Shown: positions 49,193-62,300 of the stretch, one piece after another
How the letters are laid out: each line of letters begins with the position of its first letter
Numbering within the stretch: position 1 is the first letter of the stretch
Source: Hippopus hippopus
Lineage: Eukaryota; Mollusca; Bivalvia; Cardiida; Cardiidae
Direction of reading: 5' to 3'
Assembly: GCA_946811185.2 (NCBI GenBank)
Contig: OX328107.1
Span: 10,815,565-10,879,564 of the forward strand
Length of the DNA: 64,000 bases
Position numbers and translations under genes: made by a program
The notes under the pieces: model-generated
The model's database searches: none
What the model was told of the DNA's origin: nothing
The model's input: only the letters and a program-made list of their open reading frames with translations

Positions 49193-49354
49193 GGCAGTGG
49201 GCTTTTCATTTGGTTAGTAACAGGGACAGTCATGATTGGTTAAAGAGAATTTTTCCCAATCCGCGTTTGTATCTTGAATGAACTTGTTTTCCTGTGATTA
49301 AGAGTCGTCATATTAGAATCAATAGAATCTTCTCTCTTTTGTGTGTTTTTTTTT

Positions 49355-49485
49355 CAATAAACCACGGTGGTGAGTTATGAGGCATTATGAATAAACCACT
49401 CGGGCATTGGTCCTCGTGGTTTATTTATTGTATCTCACAACTCACGACCGTGGTTTATTGAACGATAAACCATGGTAGAAGGAAG
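49355..49485. repeat. palindromic repeat, 'gtgagttatgagg' family
   Basis: Second copy of the palindrome at 43595-43745, with arms 'caataaaccacggtggtgag' and 'ctcacgaccgtggtttattg'. Confidence 0.75.
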
Positions 49486-49489
49486 ATTA

Positions 49490-50140
49490 TTATTATTAAG
49501 TATCCTGCATCATAACTTTAGCCTACATATCGTTCACTGACTCATGTTTACAAATGTAGTTCGGTTTGAAATGTGTAAATAGACAAGAGTATAGTTATTT
49601 CACATTTACACTGAAAATAGAGTGAAACAGATTATACAGTGAATAAATCGAAACATTTCTTAAATTTGCTTGTTTTATATGTTTTTTGCTGTATTTCTCA
49701 TTGTTTCTAAACATGATAATAATAGCATTTTCCGCACGTAATGCCATAGCGACAACGACGTCCTTTTTGTTGCGAAGCAGCAAAGTTGTGAAAATTTCGG
49801 CACGTGCCATGGTTGGTTTCGCCAGCTTAATTGTAGATAATTTGAAGTTTTTTTTTCTTTATTCTTAACTGCACGTACATCGACGGTACAATTACCATAG
49901 GCGAGAGAGGAATGAATCCTGTCACAATTACCATCATCAATCCCTGGAAAGGAATTTGCAGAGCTATCGGGTAGATGTCCGATTTATAACCAAAAGAAAA
50001 AATAGATATATTTACAAACTGTCATAACACATGAAGAAATAGTTTTAGATCTAGATCTGTAAGATCTATTTAAATATCAAAAACTTAAATCCTGCTTACT
50101 CTACAATAGGCATTTTGATATAGTCATAAATAGAGGATCT
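49490..50140. other. no gene recognised
   Basis: AT-rich. Opposed short frames at 49595-49868 have no recognisable features. Confidence 0.5.
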
Positions 50141-50144
50141 TACA

Positions 50145-50275
50145 TGAGTGTTTATGTATTATCATTTTTATCAAACGAGTTGACTAAAATTGTATGACGC
50201 GAGCCTTGGCGAGCGTCAAATACATTTCAATCAACTCGTTTGATAAAAATGATAATACATAAACACGAATGTGAG
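50145..50275. repeat. 130-bp palindrome
   Basis: 'gtttatgtattatcattttt' and 'atcaaacgagttga' are mirrored by 'tcaactcgtttgataaaaat' and 'gataatacataaac', with a short 'gacgcgagccttggcgagcgtc' hairpin loop. Confidence 0.8.
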
Positions 50276-50841
50276 ATTCTATTTATCACATAAAACGAAT
50301 GACAGACAGAAAAATATCCCGCATCATCACCTCCAGCTTCTATACCGTTCGCGAGTCCATGTTTACGTTGTAGTTTGGTTTCAAATGTGTACATACGCAA
50401 CTAGATAGTTCTGTTACATTTACACCAAAAGAAGAGTGAAATAGTTTATAGAGGGGTTAAGTCCACCTATTTCCGCAATAATATTGATTTTAAGAGACTT
50501 TCGCTGCATTTCTTGGTTTTTATCAAACATGAAAATCAAAAACTTATCACGCGTATACGTCTTAGCAACAGTGACGTCATTTTTCCCCGAAACGGCGTAA
50601 CAGTACAAATTCCCGCACAAACTGTGGTGGGTTTCTCTCGCTTCACGCGCTCGTGACTGAAAACTGATCAGAACCGGGACCCAAAAAACGATAATACACT
50701 AGTGTATTATCAAAAATAATTCATGGGTTTAATACACTGCCGGAGGAGGTTTTATGTGATAAAACTAGTTTTATCATATCTTCGACACAATATTATTCCA
50801 TGAAAAAAAACCTGGTACGTGAGGTAAAAGTAGTATGATTT

Positions 50842-50927
50842 ATGACGTCATTATTTTCTAGCATGGAACATCGCGGATATCTATACAAAAATAGACTTTT
50901 GAAACGCTGAAAGTAAGTTGGAAAATT
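50842..50927 (+). promoter_or_regulatory. possible promoter and 5' non-coding exon of the HEPN gene
   Basis: A palindromic CRE word (tgacgtca, about 50842-50849) stands 40-80 bp before a good splice donor (gctgaaa|gtaagt, intron from about 50928). A downstream non-coding exon start is required, because the coding exon at 52891 is preceded by an acceptor. The position and strand fit, but the same CRE word occurs by chance or in repeats elsewhere in this window, so this is only a candidate. Confidence 0.2.
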
Positions 50928-52885
50928 AGAAATCTTGTTATGTAAATAGGATATACATGTAACCTGTTTTCATTTCTGCTTTCACTCTATATACAGAGTA
51001 TTTTAGAAAATAAAGAATATTCATTGGTTTTTCCATTGTTGTTATTTTTAGAAATAGGTTGTTAGTAAACAAGTTGTTTGCCAATCGATGTTTTCATCTT
51101 TCTAGAAAATACTTATCTAGAATTTTCCAAGCTAATATAAATATGAGTGACTTATTTGGTGATTTTGGGGATTTTGAAGTTAGACCTGTGGCTTTGAGGA
51201 TACAGAATTAGTAAAAATTGTTGGATTTAAATTGGGATATAGATCTGTAAGTTGGAATAACTTATTTATTAAACACAGGTTGCTCATATCTATTTGCAAG
51301 TTAAAAATATTATTAATTTAGGCTGTAGGAACCAGAAATTCCATAACTTTTTATAGTCTAAACATAATTCTTAATTTTGAGGGACTTATTCTTTTTCTCG
51401 TTGAAAGTTCTGAGACTAAAAATTGTCAAAATTTCATTCAGAATAACTCTTATTGTACTCTTTTGTCTTTATTCATTAGTAAATATTGTTAATTGTTAAA
51501 GGCTTGTTGCTGGTTTTCTTTCTCGTTACGCTTGTCTCGTAACAATCTGCACACATTAAATTGACGACGAGAAAGTGACAATTTACGTGTTTGTCGTTCT
51601 GTACATTTTCAACGTGCAGCGCGTGCAGATCGTGCAATTCTGTATACTTGCGATGTTCATGACAATTATCAATTTCAAATTGGAAATTTCACTCGCAACT
51701 GATTGTAGACACTTTGTGCAAAGATGTTCAAAGAAAAAAATTGCACATTTCTTTTTACCAGAGTACATAATATAAAGCCTTAACCTGCTAAATAACTGAA
51801 ATGAAACTTTCAGACTGATAGTTAAAACCATATCTTGCTATTTCAAAGTTATTTTGGGAGCAAACCAATCTCTATGTCCGACATTGTGGATCTAAGATCA
51901 GACGGTGCGTTCTGTGCAGTCTGATCTTGATCTACACTGTCCTTTAAAGGTCTTTGAGTCGTGCGTAGCAGCCTAAGGGTTTAAATTAATCCAATACAAT
52001 AAGACACGGAAACGAGAATTTTGCAAAAGGTGAAGATAGAAAAACGTCAAAATTCCCATCATTTTGAGCAGATTTTTATCCGTATGGGAATTTGTCTTTT
52101 ATTGCATGTTTGTTGACCTGTGTATATAATATAGCCCCTAAACAATGATACTTTAAAAAAACATGTATGTACAACGGAAACAAGCGTTTTGCAACAAATC
52201 GAAGTTTGAAAAGAACTAAAACTCAGAAAATAATTGGTGGATTTTATCTTACATTGAAATTGAGTTCTACCTTATAACTTTATACAAGTTAAAAAAAAAA
52301 AAAAAAAAATTCGAATACTTGTCTTTTTTACAATGTAATGAACGGAAAAAAGTAGATAATGAGACGACTACATATATCTGTCATTCTTCGGCGGAAGCAT
52401 AAGGTGGTATTTACTTTAAGCAGAACCATGCATGAGACGAGGATTTTGTCCGAAATAATTTTTTGTAAAACCTTGGCTTAGCGCTCATTAGAACTGTCTA
52501 AAGCTATGAAATGGTTCTGCGGAGTATCCCAACGTATAAGGAAGAAACTACATTTAGAATTTTTAAGTTTACAAACTTTTACATATACCACCGAGACCAT
52601 CGATTTCTTCTTTATGACTTCTTCCAAATATTTCTTGACATCTGCAAAGAAAATTTTCAAGGTGCCTTCATGATATATGTACATTTGAACATGAGGATTC
52701 TAGAAAGGCTTGAATTACATGTACCTACCTCTTTCAAACTGCAATAGGACTTACCCATGATATTTTGTTATGAATGAATAAAAAATCTAGATTACTGTTA
52801 AGATTTTGAGATTCAGAGTGAACATTTAATCATGCACACAAAATATAAATAGCTTTGATTTTCAAGCTATTTACTCTTATTTCAG
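50928..52885. other. upstream of the HEPN gene; hairpin repeat, no other gene
   Basis: Probable 5' intron or intergenic sequence. Contains a 'gcagtctgatcttgatctaca' hairpin at 51870-51950 and a dispersed 'gaaaagaactaaaactcaga' type repeat at about 52200, followed by poly-A. A 23-codon frame at about 51144 (MSDLFGDFGDFEVRP) is too short to judge. Confidence 0.45.
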
Positions 52886-53355
52886 CAAAGATGAGTGGCC
52901 TCGAAAATCGGTTGAAGGACCCACAGTACGCAAACTGGGTGAAAAATACCCTCGCACTGGAAATCACAAATGAAGTTTTAAAGCCTTATGTGATGAAAGA
53001 AATTTCAACCATACACGGATTAATCGTTCACAAATGTTCGGCTACTGCAACATGCGGATCATGTGACTTTGACAACGTGGAAAGCTGTCCCATGAATGTT
53101 TGTAATGCTATTAAGAAAGAAATCAGGAACAGTCATAGATTTTCTAGACCGTCCTTCAAAAACACGAATCCGAAGAGGTGGATTGCTGATTCCTGGGAAA
53201 TTGCTAAATGCTTTATGCCAGAGAATAAAAGAAACGAGCACTGTAAACCCTTTGACGCCGATTTTTCTGCTGTTGTGAATATCATCATCAATGACAAGCA
53301 CGTTGATGGTGATGTTTTATGTAATCTCGGTCAGAAAGGGAATATATTTCATAAG
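52886..53355 (+). CDS. HEPN gene, first coding exon
   Basis: Acceptor ttactcttatttcag ends at 52885; five untranslated bases (caaag) precede ATG 52891, chosen because upstream in-frame codons lie in the intron. The exon encodes 155 codons (MSGLENRLKDPQYANWVKNT onward). A helical start is followed by a Cys cluster (C49, C55, C58, C66, C71) that could bind a metal, then the W97/W102 'EIAKCFMP' block. It ends at K155 in phase 0 before gtatgt. The reading frame runs only four codons into the intron before a stop. Confidence 0.88.
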
Positions 53356-56300
53356 GTATGTTGGGATTAGATTTTAATGTGACTTTATACATTGTAGCCT
53401 CGTAGCCTTGTAATGTTAACAATATGACTAAATGCTTGGCTTTGTTTATATCAGAAAGTGGCAGGAAGGAATACTGGTGTTCGAACGATTGGGAGGTAAC
53501 TACAAGGGATACATGGAGAGGTTGATAGACCTTAGAGAGTTGGAAAAAATGCTGAAAACGGACTTGAAACAAACATCAACAAATCAACCATCTTGCCATA
53601 GAAGCTCACATTTATTATAATCACCATTACATAATCTCCCGTTTCAGTATAATATATATTTTTACATTTTTTTAAAAATCTAACACACATTTGAAATGAG
53701 ACTTTGTTACAATGAAGCAGTGCATGACGTCTTTTGCTGAAAAATTGTGTACCTGAACGTTTTTATTTTGAATTGTGTCAAACACGAATTTTCAGGTCAT
53801 TTCATCAGTCAAGATTGATGATTGCTACAAGTTAAGATTTGTTTTACTTCTATATTTGAACTGAAGTATTTTTGTGTCAGTTTCGTTTAAACTGCTTGTA
53901 AATTTATCCCGAAACGTACACTCCTGTCAAAGCAGGAGGGTAACTGTAGTGTAAATCGTTTGAGTTTCATATGGGTTATATTCCAGCTAAGTGTTTGCGA
54001 CTTGAGAATGCCAGCGTGTCGCTATGCGTCTCATCGAATTTGTTATAATGCGCTAAAGATAATACAGCTCTTTCCAACATACTTTCATGTTGCTAGTCTA
54101 GGTCAAATTTGGATTTACCACCTGATAGATTTTTTATTGTTCCGCCGAAAAAGAATGGGGGGCATATAGTTTTTGTTTAGTCCGTCTGTCTCTGAGTCCG
54201 TCTGTCCGTTGCCACAATAAGATCATGTGTCATGTGCAAGAGTCATGTCCGTAGATCAAGGTCAAGGTCACACCAAGGACAAATGTTTTTGGGGTAGTAT
54301 TGGTAACTTTAAGCTCACCTGAGCACGAAGTGCTCACGATGGGCCTTTATGATCGTGCTGTTTTCGTTCCGGTGTCCGTCTTCAGCCGTGCATCGTGCGA
54401 CGTGCGTCGAGGTTCGTCAACTTTTACCTTGTGAACGCTGTAGAGGCATTATTTTCAGTCTGATACTCATGAAACTTGGTCAGAATGTTTGTCTTGATGA
54501 TATCCCGAATTAATTTGAAAATTGGTCATGTCAGATAAAAAATCTATGCCACTGGGTCATATCTTTGAAAAACCTTGTGTGCGCTCTAGAGGCCATAGTT
54601 TTAATCCAATATTCTTGAAACCAGTCAGATCGTTTGTATTGATGATTTCTTGGACAAGTTTGAATATGGGTCATGCCAGATCAAAATTTAGGTCACTGGA
54701 TCAAATCTTTGTTAAACTATGTGTGCTTAAGCGACTACATTTTTAGTATGGTACTTATGAAACTTTCAAAAAGTGTGTCTTGACAATATCTTGAACGATT
54801 TTGAAAATGGGTCAAATGGGATAAAAAACTAGGTCACCAGGTCAAATCTTATGGCAACCTTGTATACACTCTAGAGCCCAGAAGCCTCTTTTTTGGTCCG
54901 ATACTCTTGAAAAGTGGTCAGGCTGTTTCTCTTATTGTGGCACCGCATGAGCGGTGGCACTATATTTTTATTCGGTTTTGAAAAGTACCTATGTAGGCAG
55001 CCATATTGTTTACTCCGCTTCCAGCCATTTCGTAACTAGGTCATTTCGTACCTAAGCCATTTCGTACCCACCTTTACTTTTTAATTTGGTCATTTTGTAC
55101 TCACTTTGATAATTTCGTAACCACTTTGGTCATTTCATACCCTGTTTTTGATATCAATTCAGTAATTTAGAACCTAGTTTTAATACTATTTTCTTGTGTT
55201 GGTTGTCGAATGACAACTGAATTTGTACATAGCTCGACAACTGCTTTTGTACACAGCTCCAATTGAAACTATGTTAAATTTCGCCGAAGAATAGCTATGA
55301 TTGTGTCTTATCATTATTGGTTCTTTTTTTAGCTCCACTGGCCGAAGGCCAGCGGGCTTATGTCATGGCCTGTTGTCCGTCGTGCGTCCGTCCGTCCGTC
55401 CGTCCGTGCGTCCGTCCGTCCGTCCGTGCGTTAACTTTTTTTTAAAACGTCTTCTTCTCTGAAACTACCCATCCAATTTTGATGAAACTTCACAGAAATG
55501 ATCCTGCCATGGTCCTCTTCAGAATTTATTGAAAGAATTTAATTCCTTCAAAAACTCTGGTTGCCATGGCAACAAAACTGAAAAATTTTGAAAATCTTTG
55601 AAAATCTTCTTGTCTGAAACCGTAAGGCCAAGGGCTACCAAATTTGGCATGTAGCTTTATCTAGTGGACCTCTACCAAGTTTCTTCAATTTATAGCCCTG
55701 GGGTCAAAATTGGCCCCGCCCCGGGGGTTACAAGTTATACATGGGCTTATTTAGGGAGAACTTTAAAATTCCTCTTCTACCTAGCCATAGGGCCTAGAGG
55801 TACCAAATTTGGCATGTAGCTTTATCTAGTGGACCTCTGCCAAGATTGTTCAAATTATAGCCCTGGGGTCAAATTAGGCCCTGCCCGGGGGTAACAAGTT
55901 TTACATGGGCTTATATAACAAGTTTTACATGGGCTTATATAGGGAGAACTTTAAAATTCTTCTTTGACCTAGCCATGGGGCCTAGGGCGACCAAATTTGG
56001 CATGTAGCTTTATCTAGTGGACTTGTACCAAGGGTGTCCAAATTATAGCCGAGGGTCAAATTTGACTTCGCTCCGGGGGGTAACATGTTTTACATGGGCG
56101 GGCTTATATAGGAAAATCTTTCGCATCTAGCTATAAGGGCTAGGGCTATCAAATTTTGAATTTAGCTTTATCTAGGGGGTCTCTATCAAGGGTGTCCCAA
56201 ATTATAGCCCAGGGGGTCAAATGTAGCCCCACCCCAGGGGGTCACAAGTTCTACATGGTCTTATATAAGGAAACTTTAATAATCTACTTGTACATAGCCA

Positions 56301-59300
56301 TATTTAGGCCTAGGGCTACCAAATTTTGCATGTAACTTTATATAATGGGCCTCTACCAAGAGGGCCCAAATTTTAACTTTGGGGGTCAAGTTTGACTCCA
56401 CACCAGGGGTCACAAGTTTTACATTGGCTTTTATAGTGAAAACTTGATAAACCTGTGTCATGGATCACATATTTTACAGGGCCTTTTATTCAGCAAACTT
56501 GTTTTACATGACTTTTTATTGGGCAAGATTAAAAAATCTTTTTGTTTATAACCACACATTCTAGTTTCATATTGTAGGTCTGGGGTCAAAATTGCCTTCA
56601 TTCCAGGGATCGCAAGTTTAACATGGGCTTCAAAATATTGTCACTTCAATTTAAACATTAATCAAGGGAAATAACTCTTTTTATGAAAGATAAAGTTCGT
56701 TACTATTTACCTCCCTTGATTATCAAGCTGCAGTGATACATGATTGGTGCTAGACAAGTTTTTTAGCTCCACTGGCCGAAGGCCAGCAGGCTTATAGTTT
56801 GAAAAAAAATCTTAGTGATTTATTATGACAATTGTTAGCACACATGTAACTCATTACCAAACGATAATATTTTAGGCTTGTCTAAATCGAAAGCACTTGC
56901 AGACGACAAAATAAAAGTGATTGAAAATTTGAAATTTGTTTTGTGAACAGTAGAAAACATTGTAAGAAAACGAGAAAATGCTTTTCTAAAGCCTTCTTTC
57001 TCAGGGTCATCAAAAGTAGGGATTGTCTGGTAATAGGTTAAAAAGATATATTTCAAACTGAGATTGATGTATATATTTGTTTTTTACTGGCACTGAAGGT
57101 CCGTCCATCCATCTGTCCGTGCGTGCATTAACTTTTATTTCAAACATCTCTGAAACTACTTATCCAATTTTGATGAAACTTCAAAGAAATGATTCTGCCA
57201 TGGTCTTCTTCAGAATCCCATGACAGAATTTTATTCCTTTAAAAACTCTGGTTGCCATGGCAACAAAACTGAAAAATATAGAAAATTTTCAAAAATCTTC
57301 TTCTCTGAAACTGAAAGGCCTAGGGCTACCAAATTTGGCATATAGCTGTATCTAGTGGGCCTCTACCAAGTTCCTTCAAAAAATAGCCATGGGGGTCTAC
57401 CAAATTTTGCATGTAGCTTTATCTAGTGGGCCTCTACAAGGAGGGCCCAAATTATAGTCCTTGACCCAAGTTTGTCCCCACACCACGGAACACAAGGTCA
57501 CCAGTTTTACATGGGCTTTTGTAATGAAAACTATCTTAAGTCATCATGTTACTAACCATTATAAAGACTAAGGCTATTAGATTTAGCCCTGTCTCATGGG
57601 TTTCATGTTTTACAGGGCTTTTCATTGAGAAAAATTTGAAAATCTTCTTGTTTATAACATTCAAGAACTGAATTATTTGGTATGGAGCTTTATATTGTGG
57701 ACCTCCACCAGGATTCAAATAATTATAGCTTTGCAATCAAAATTGGCTTTGCCCATGGATCACAACTTTCTCGTAGGATTAGATAGAAAAATGTTTGCAT
57801 GTCCTCGTGTTTGAAATCAATTTGCTGAATATTGTAATGATTGGCTTGTAGTGTTTTTACTTAATAGCCAGTGGAGCGATACAGGGCCATCATGGCCCTC
57901 TTGTTTAAAGTTTTAAGTTGCATTCTACAGATTGTCTAGGACTTCTCAGTTCATTTCTCACCGAGTTCTGCATAAATTTACTTTGGTCAATTTTGAAATG
58001 CTGTAATGTGCCTTATTTTAGAAACAACTGATTTTCGGCACCATTGATGTTACGCATCAATATTTTCTTGTTAATATTTTAAACATGTTCGAATGCATGC
58101 ATGAATGCATGTATGAAGTTTTAAGGCCCGTCGACATCATTTAACATGTTCGAAAATGCGTCATATCGGGTTAAAAAACTTGGTCAAAACAATCCGTGTG
58201 TACATTTTGGGTCAAAAACAGGTCAAATCTTTTCAAAACGTTGTGTACACAGCCACATTTTCTATTTAACTATCATTAAAGGCGGTCAGAAATGTTGTTT
58301 TGATAATATCTACAACAGTTTGGAAAATGGGCTTTGTTGTTCCAAATAGTAGGTCACAAAGTATAGAAATAGCTTGTATACTCTCTAGAGGCTGCATTTT
58401 CAGTCCAATAATGTTACGTGAAACCACTCCATAATGCATTGCTTCATCCCGGTTTAAATAGAATACTACAATACTTAACAACTGCGTAAGGGAGAATTCT
58501 CTTTAGCTCAGTGGTTATGGTGTTGGCCTTTCGTATATGTAATATGTATATGTTGGTCTTCTTGTATATGAAATAAAGTTTGTTACTTTTTACCTCCCTT
58601 AGTTATCAAACTACACTAATACATGATTGGTATTAGATATTTAAGTGTTTTGGGTAGAAAATGTTATGCGTCCAGGGAGAGTGATTTATTTTGACGCTGT
58701 TAGTTATGCTAACATTAGTGGAATATTTAATTTAAAATAAGACTTCTATCATTCAGCTTTTTAACATTAATAATGAATAAACCAGCTTGTATTCACCGAT
58801 ATTATATTTGCACTTAAAAAGATACGATTTTTTTTTTGTTGTTGGGCGGGGGGGGGGGGGTGTAGGTTATTTTTTTCCAAGTAGGTTTATTACCATACTG
58901 ATTTTTTAATGCTGTATGTCTTAGTCAATGCCTAGTAAAGCCACCACAAAAGACAATTTGAATTTAGCTTAAATGATTGTTTTTGTTTTTAGCTCCACTA
59001 GCCGAAGGCAAGCGGGCTTATGTCATGGTCCGGTGTCCGTCATGTGTCCGTGCATCCGTCCGTCCGTCCGTGCGTCAGTCCGTGCGTGCGCTAACTTTTC
59101 GAACATCTTCTTCTCTGAAACTACCAATCCAATTTTGATGAAACTTCACAGAAATTATCTTGCCATGGTCCTTTGGATGAATTTGATTCCTTCAAAAACT
59201 GGTTGCCATTGCAACAAAACTGAAAAATATTGAAAATCTTCGAAAATCTTCTTGTCTGAAACCATGAGACCTAGGGCTACCAAATTTGGCATGTAGCTTT

Positions 59301-62300
59301 ATCTAGTGAAACTCTACCAAGTTTCTTTAAATTATATCCCTGTGGTCAAATTTGGCCCCGCCCCGGGGGTCACAAGTTTTATGTTGGCTTGTATAGGGAA
59401 AACTTTAAAATTCTTCTGGTACCTAGCCATAGGGCATAGGGCTACCATATTTGGCATGTAGCTTTATCTAGTGGACCTCTACCAAGGGTGCCCAAATTAT
59501 AGTTCTGGGGTCAAATTTGGACCCGCCCCGGGGGTCACAAGTTTTACATTATAGAGGAAAAACTTAAAAAACCTTCTCGTGCCTAGCCATAAGGTCCAGG
59601 GCTACTAAATTTTGAATGTAGCTTTATCTAGTGGGCCTCTACCAAAGGGTGCCCAAATTATAGCCTTGGGGTAAAATTTGGCCCCGCCCAGGGGGTCACA
59701 AGTTTTACATGGGCCTATCTTGGGAAAATTTTAAAAATCTACTCTTACTTAGTCATAAAGTCTAGGGCTACCAAATTTTGCATGTAACTTCATCTAGTGG
59801 GCCTGTACCAAAAGGGCCCAAGTTATAGCCCTTTGGTCAAGTTTGGCCCCACCCTAGGGGTCACAAGGTTTACATGCGCTTTTATTGTGAAAACTTTTTG
59901 AATCTTCTTTTTACTAACCATAAGACCTAGGGGTACTAAATTTAACCCTGTCTCAGGGATATCGTCTTTTACAAGGCCTTTCATTTAGGAAACTTTGAAA
60001 ATCTTCTTGTTTATAACCATACATCCTGGACCTGTATTATTTGGTATGGGGCTTAATCTTGTGGACCTCCACCAGGATTCAAAAATGGCTTTGCCCTGGG
60101 GTTATAACTTTGTCGTAGGATTTTACATAAAACATTTGTATGTGTTCTAGTTTATAGCGAATTGGCCAAGTATTGTAATGTTTGGTGTAGTGTTTTGACC
60201 TATTAGCCAGTGGAGCGATACAGGGCCATCATGGCGCTCTTGTTGAAAGGTAGAAAATACTGGTTGACAACATGTTCTCCTTTGCCCATGATGTTTTCGA
60301 CAGTGTTCCCTTTTTATGGTAATTAACATTCCGATTTGTGTGGTAAAGGGTTAAAAAGCCAGTGGAACGATGAAGGGCCACCATGCCCCTATTGTTTCTT
60401 TATAACTTAATTTCATAATAACTTTGCGCAAATTTTTACTTCATTGAGATGATGTGTAATACCCAAGACTCATGTCAGTAGGATAAAGGTAAAGGTGACA
60501 GCAAGGTCATGTGGTTTTTAGGACATCAATCACTTCTCAGTGTCACGTCTTGTTGACGATTGCTTTATATATTGTTCCTTCATTTCAGCGGGCTTATGTC
60601 ATGGCCCGGTGTCCGTCGTGCGTCCTTGTGTCCATCCGTGCGTCCGTACTTCCACTCGTGCGTGTGTTAACTATTATTTCATAAATCTTCTTCTCTGAAA
60701 TTACCCATCTTATTTTGATGAAACTTCACAGATATGATCCTCCCATGGTTCTCTTCAGAATTTCTGTTTGCCATGTCAACAAAACTTAAAAATATTGGAA
60801 ATCTTTGAAAATCCGTGTGTCTGAAACCATATGGCCCATGGCTACCAAATTTCGTATGTACCTTTATCTAGTAGTGCCTATCAACTATCTTCAATCACAG
60901 CCCTTGTGTCAAAATTAGCCCCGTCACGGGTGGTCACAAGTTTTACATGGGCTTACATAGAGAAAAATTTAGAAATCTCCCTTTACTTAGCCATATGGCC
61001 TAGGGCTACTAAATTTTGCATGTAGTTTTATCTAGTGGGCTTCTACCTCGAGTACCCAAATTATAGCCCTAGTGTCAAGTTTGATCCCACCCCGGGAGTA
61101 ACAAGTTTTAAATGGGATTATATCCGAAAACTTTAGAAATCTCTTTGTTACTAAATTTAAGAATTAGGGCTACCAAATTAAGCCCTGTCTCAAGGGCTTC
61201 GTGTTTTACAGGGCCTCTTATTGAGAAAACTATGAAAATCTTCTTGTTTATAACCACATATTCTAGACTAGTATTATTTGGGGGGGGGGGGCTTTATCTT
61301 ATGGGCCTTTACCAGGATTCAAGTAATTATAACTCTGTGGTCGAAAATTGCATTGTCCTGGGGTCATAACTTTGTCGTGGGCTTTTATAGAGAATATTTT
61401 GTATGTCTACTAGTTCAAAACGAATTGGCGAAGTACTTTAATGTTTGGCGTGTAGTGTTTTTACTTATTAGCCAGTGCAACAATACAGGTTTCTTTTGCG
61501 ACCGTAATAAAACTGACAGATCATCCACAAATTTTATGAGAAAATACATGATGTGAGAACGCATTTGTTAACAATTTGCCTTGCCCAATAGTTTAGGCAA
61601 ATGCATCGAAGTAAGAAAATTTCTTACAAAAAAAAAAGTGCCTGCGATTAGCTATGAATTGTCTTTTTTCTTGTTCTAGGCCAAAGAAATGAGGAATACA
61701 GTGATGCACTTAAGTGTCTATAATATCAGTGAACCTGACTTTCAGAACAACCTTAACTTACTAATCCAATTGCTGAATGGTTTCAAACCACAGCTTCCAA
61801 AGACACCTGAAGCAATAAAGAAACTGAACCAGGTACTAGTATTATTTTGTTCAATATCAAATTATGAGATCATTGAGCCATTTATTTAATGATTTCCGTT
61901 CCTCTTTGTGTTTACAATTATGATATAATCATAATTAGCGGTTACATTCTAATTAGTAACTAGTACTTTCTTTCTACGAAATAGAAATAATGAAGATTTT
62001 GTCGAAAAAACTAAAGCAAAGTACAAAGTGGTGCATGTTGACATAAATATAAAGTGGTTTTCACACAGATAATATACCGAAAGTAAACTACGGTAGAAGC
62101 AGAGGTCCTCGCACCCCTTTTAGGAAATCAACCTGCGGCCGTATTCGCCATCCATGCTAAATTGCACTTTTAGATTAATTTTTTATTCAGAAGAATTCTT
62201 GAGAATTAGACCAAAGGTGTTCTGAAGAATGGTTGATGAATATGAGACGTGTTTTTGGGTCACATGAGCACGAAGTGCTCAAGATGAGCTTTTCTGATCG

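Larger units (their letters stand above)
54311..58418 (+). mobile_element. pearl/Helentron-like family 2 element split by nested insertions
   Basis: The 5' end 'gctcacctgagcacgaagtg' with its hairpin and four ~145-bp units run to about 54933. The family 2 repeat resumes at about 58140 ('aacatgttcgaaaatgcgtc') and runs to 58413 ('gctgcattttcagtccaata'), where a TRIM LTR fragment begins. The segment between is a family 3 element that itself contains family 1 DNA. The 3' terminus is missing. Confidence 0.65.
53356..61679 (+). other. intron 1 of the HEPN gene, repeat-filled
   Basis: GT..AG intron of 8324 bp. The first ~950 bp shows no recognised repeat. From 54311 to 61490 it is nearly continuous pearl/Helentron-like DNA, plus a truncated TRIM LTR. 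The polypyrimidine tract 'gtcttttttcttgttctag' closes it. Confidence 0.8.

Noticed and set aside
51144..51214. Short frame starting MSDLFGDFGDFE
   Set aside because: 23 codons, no consensus donor at a sensible point, no family recognised.
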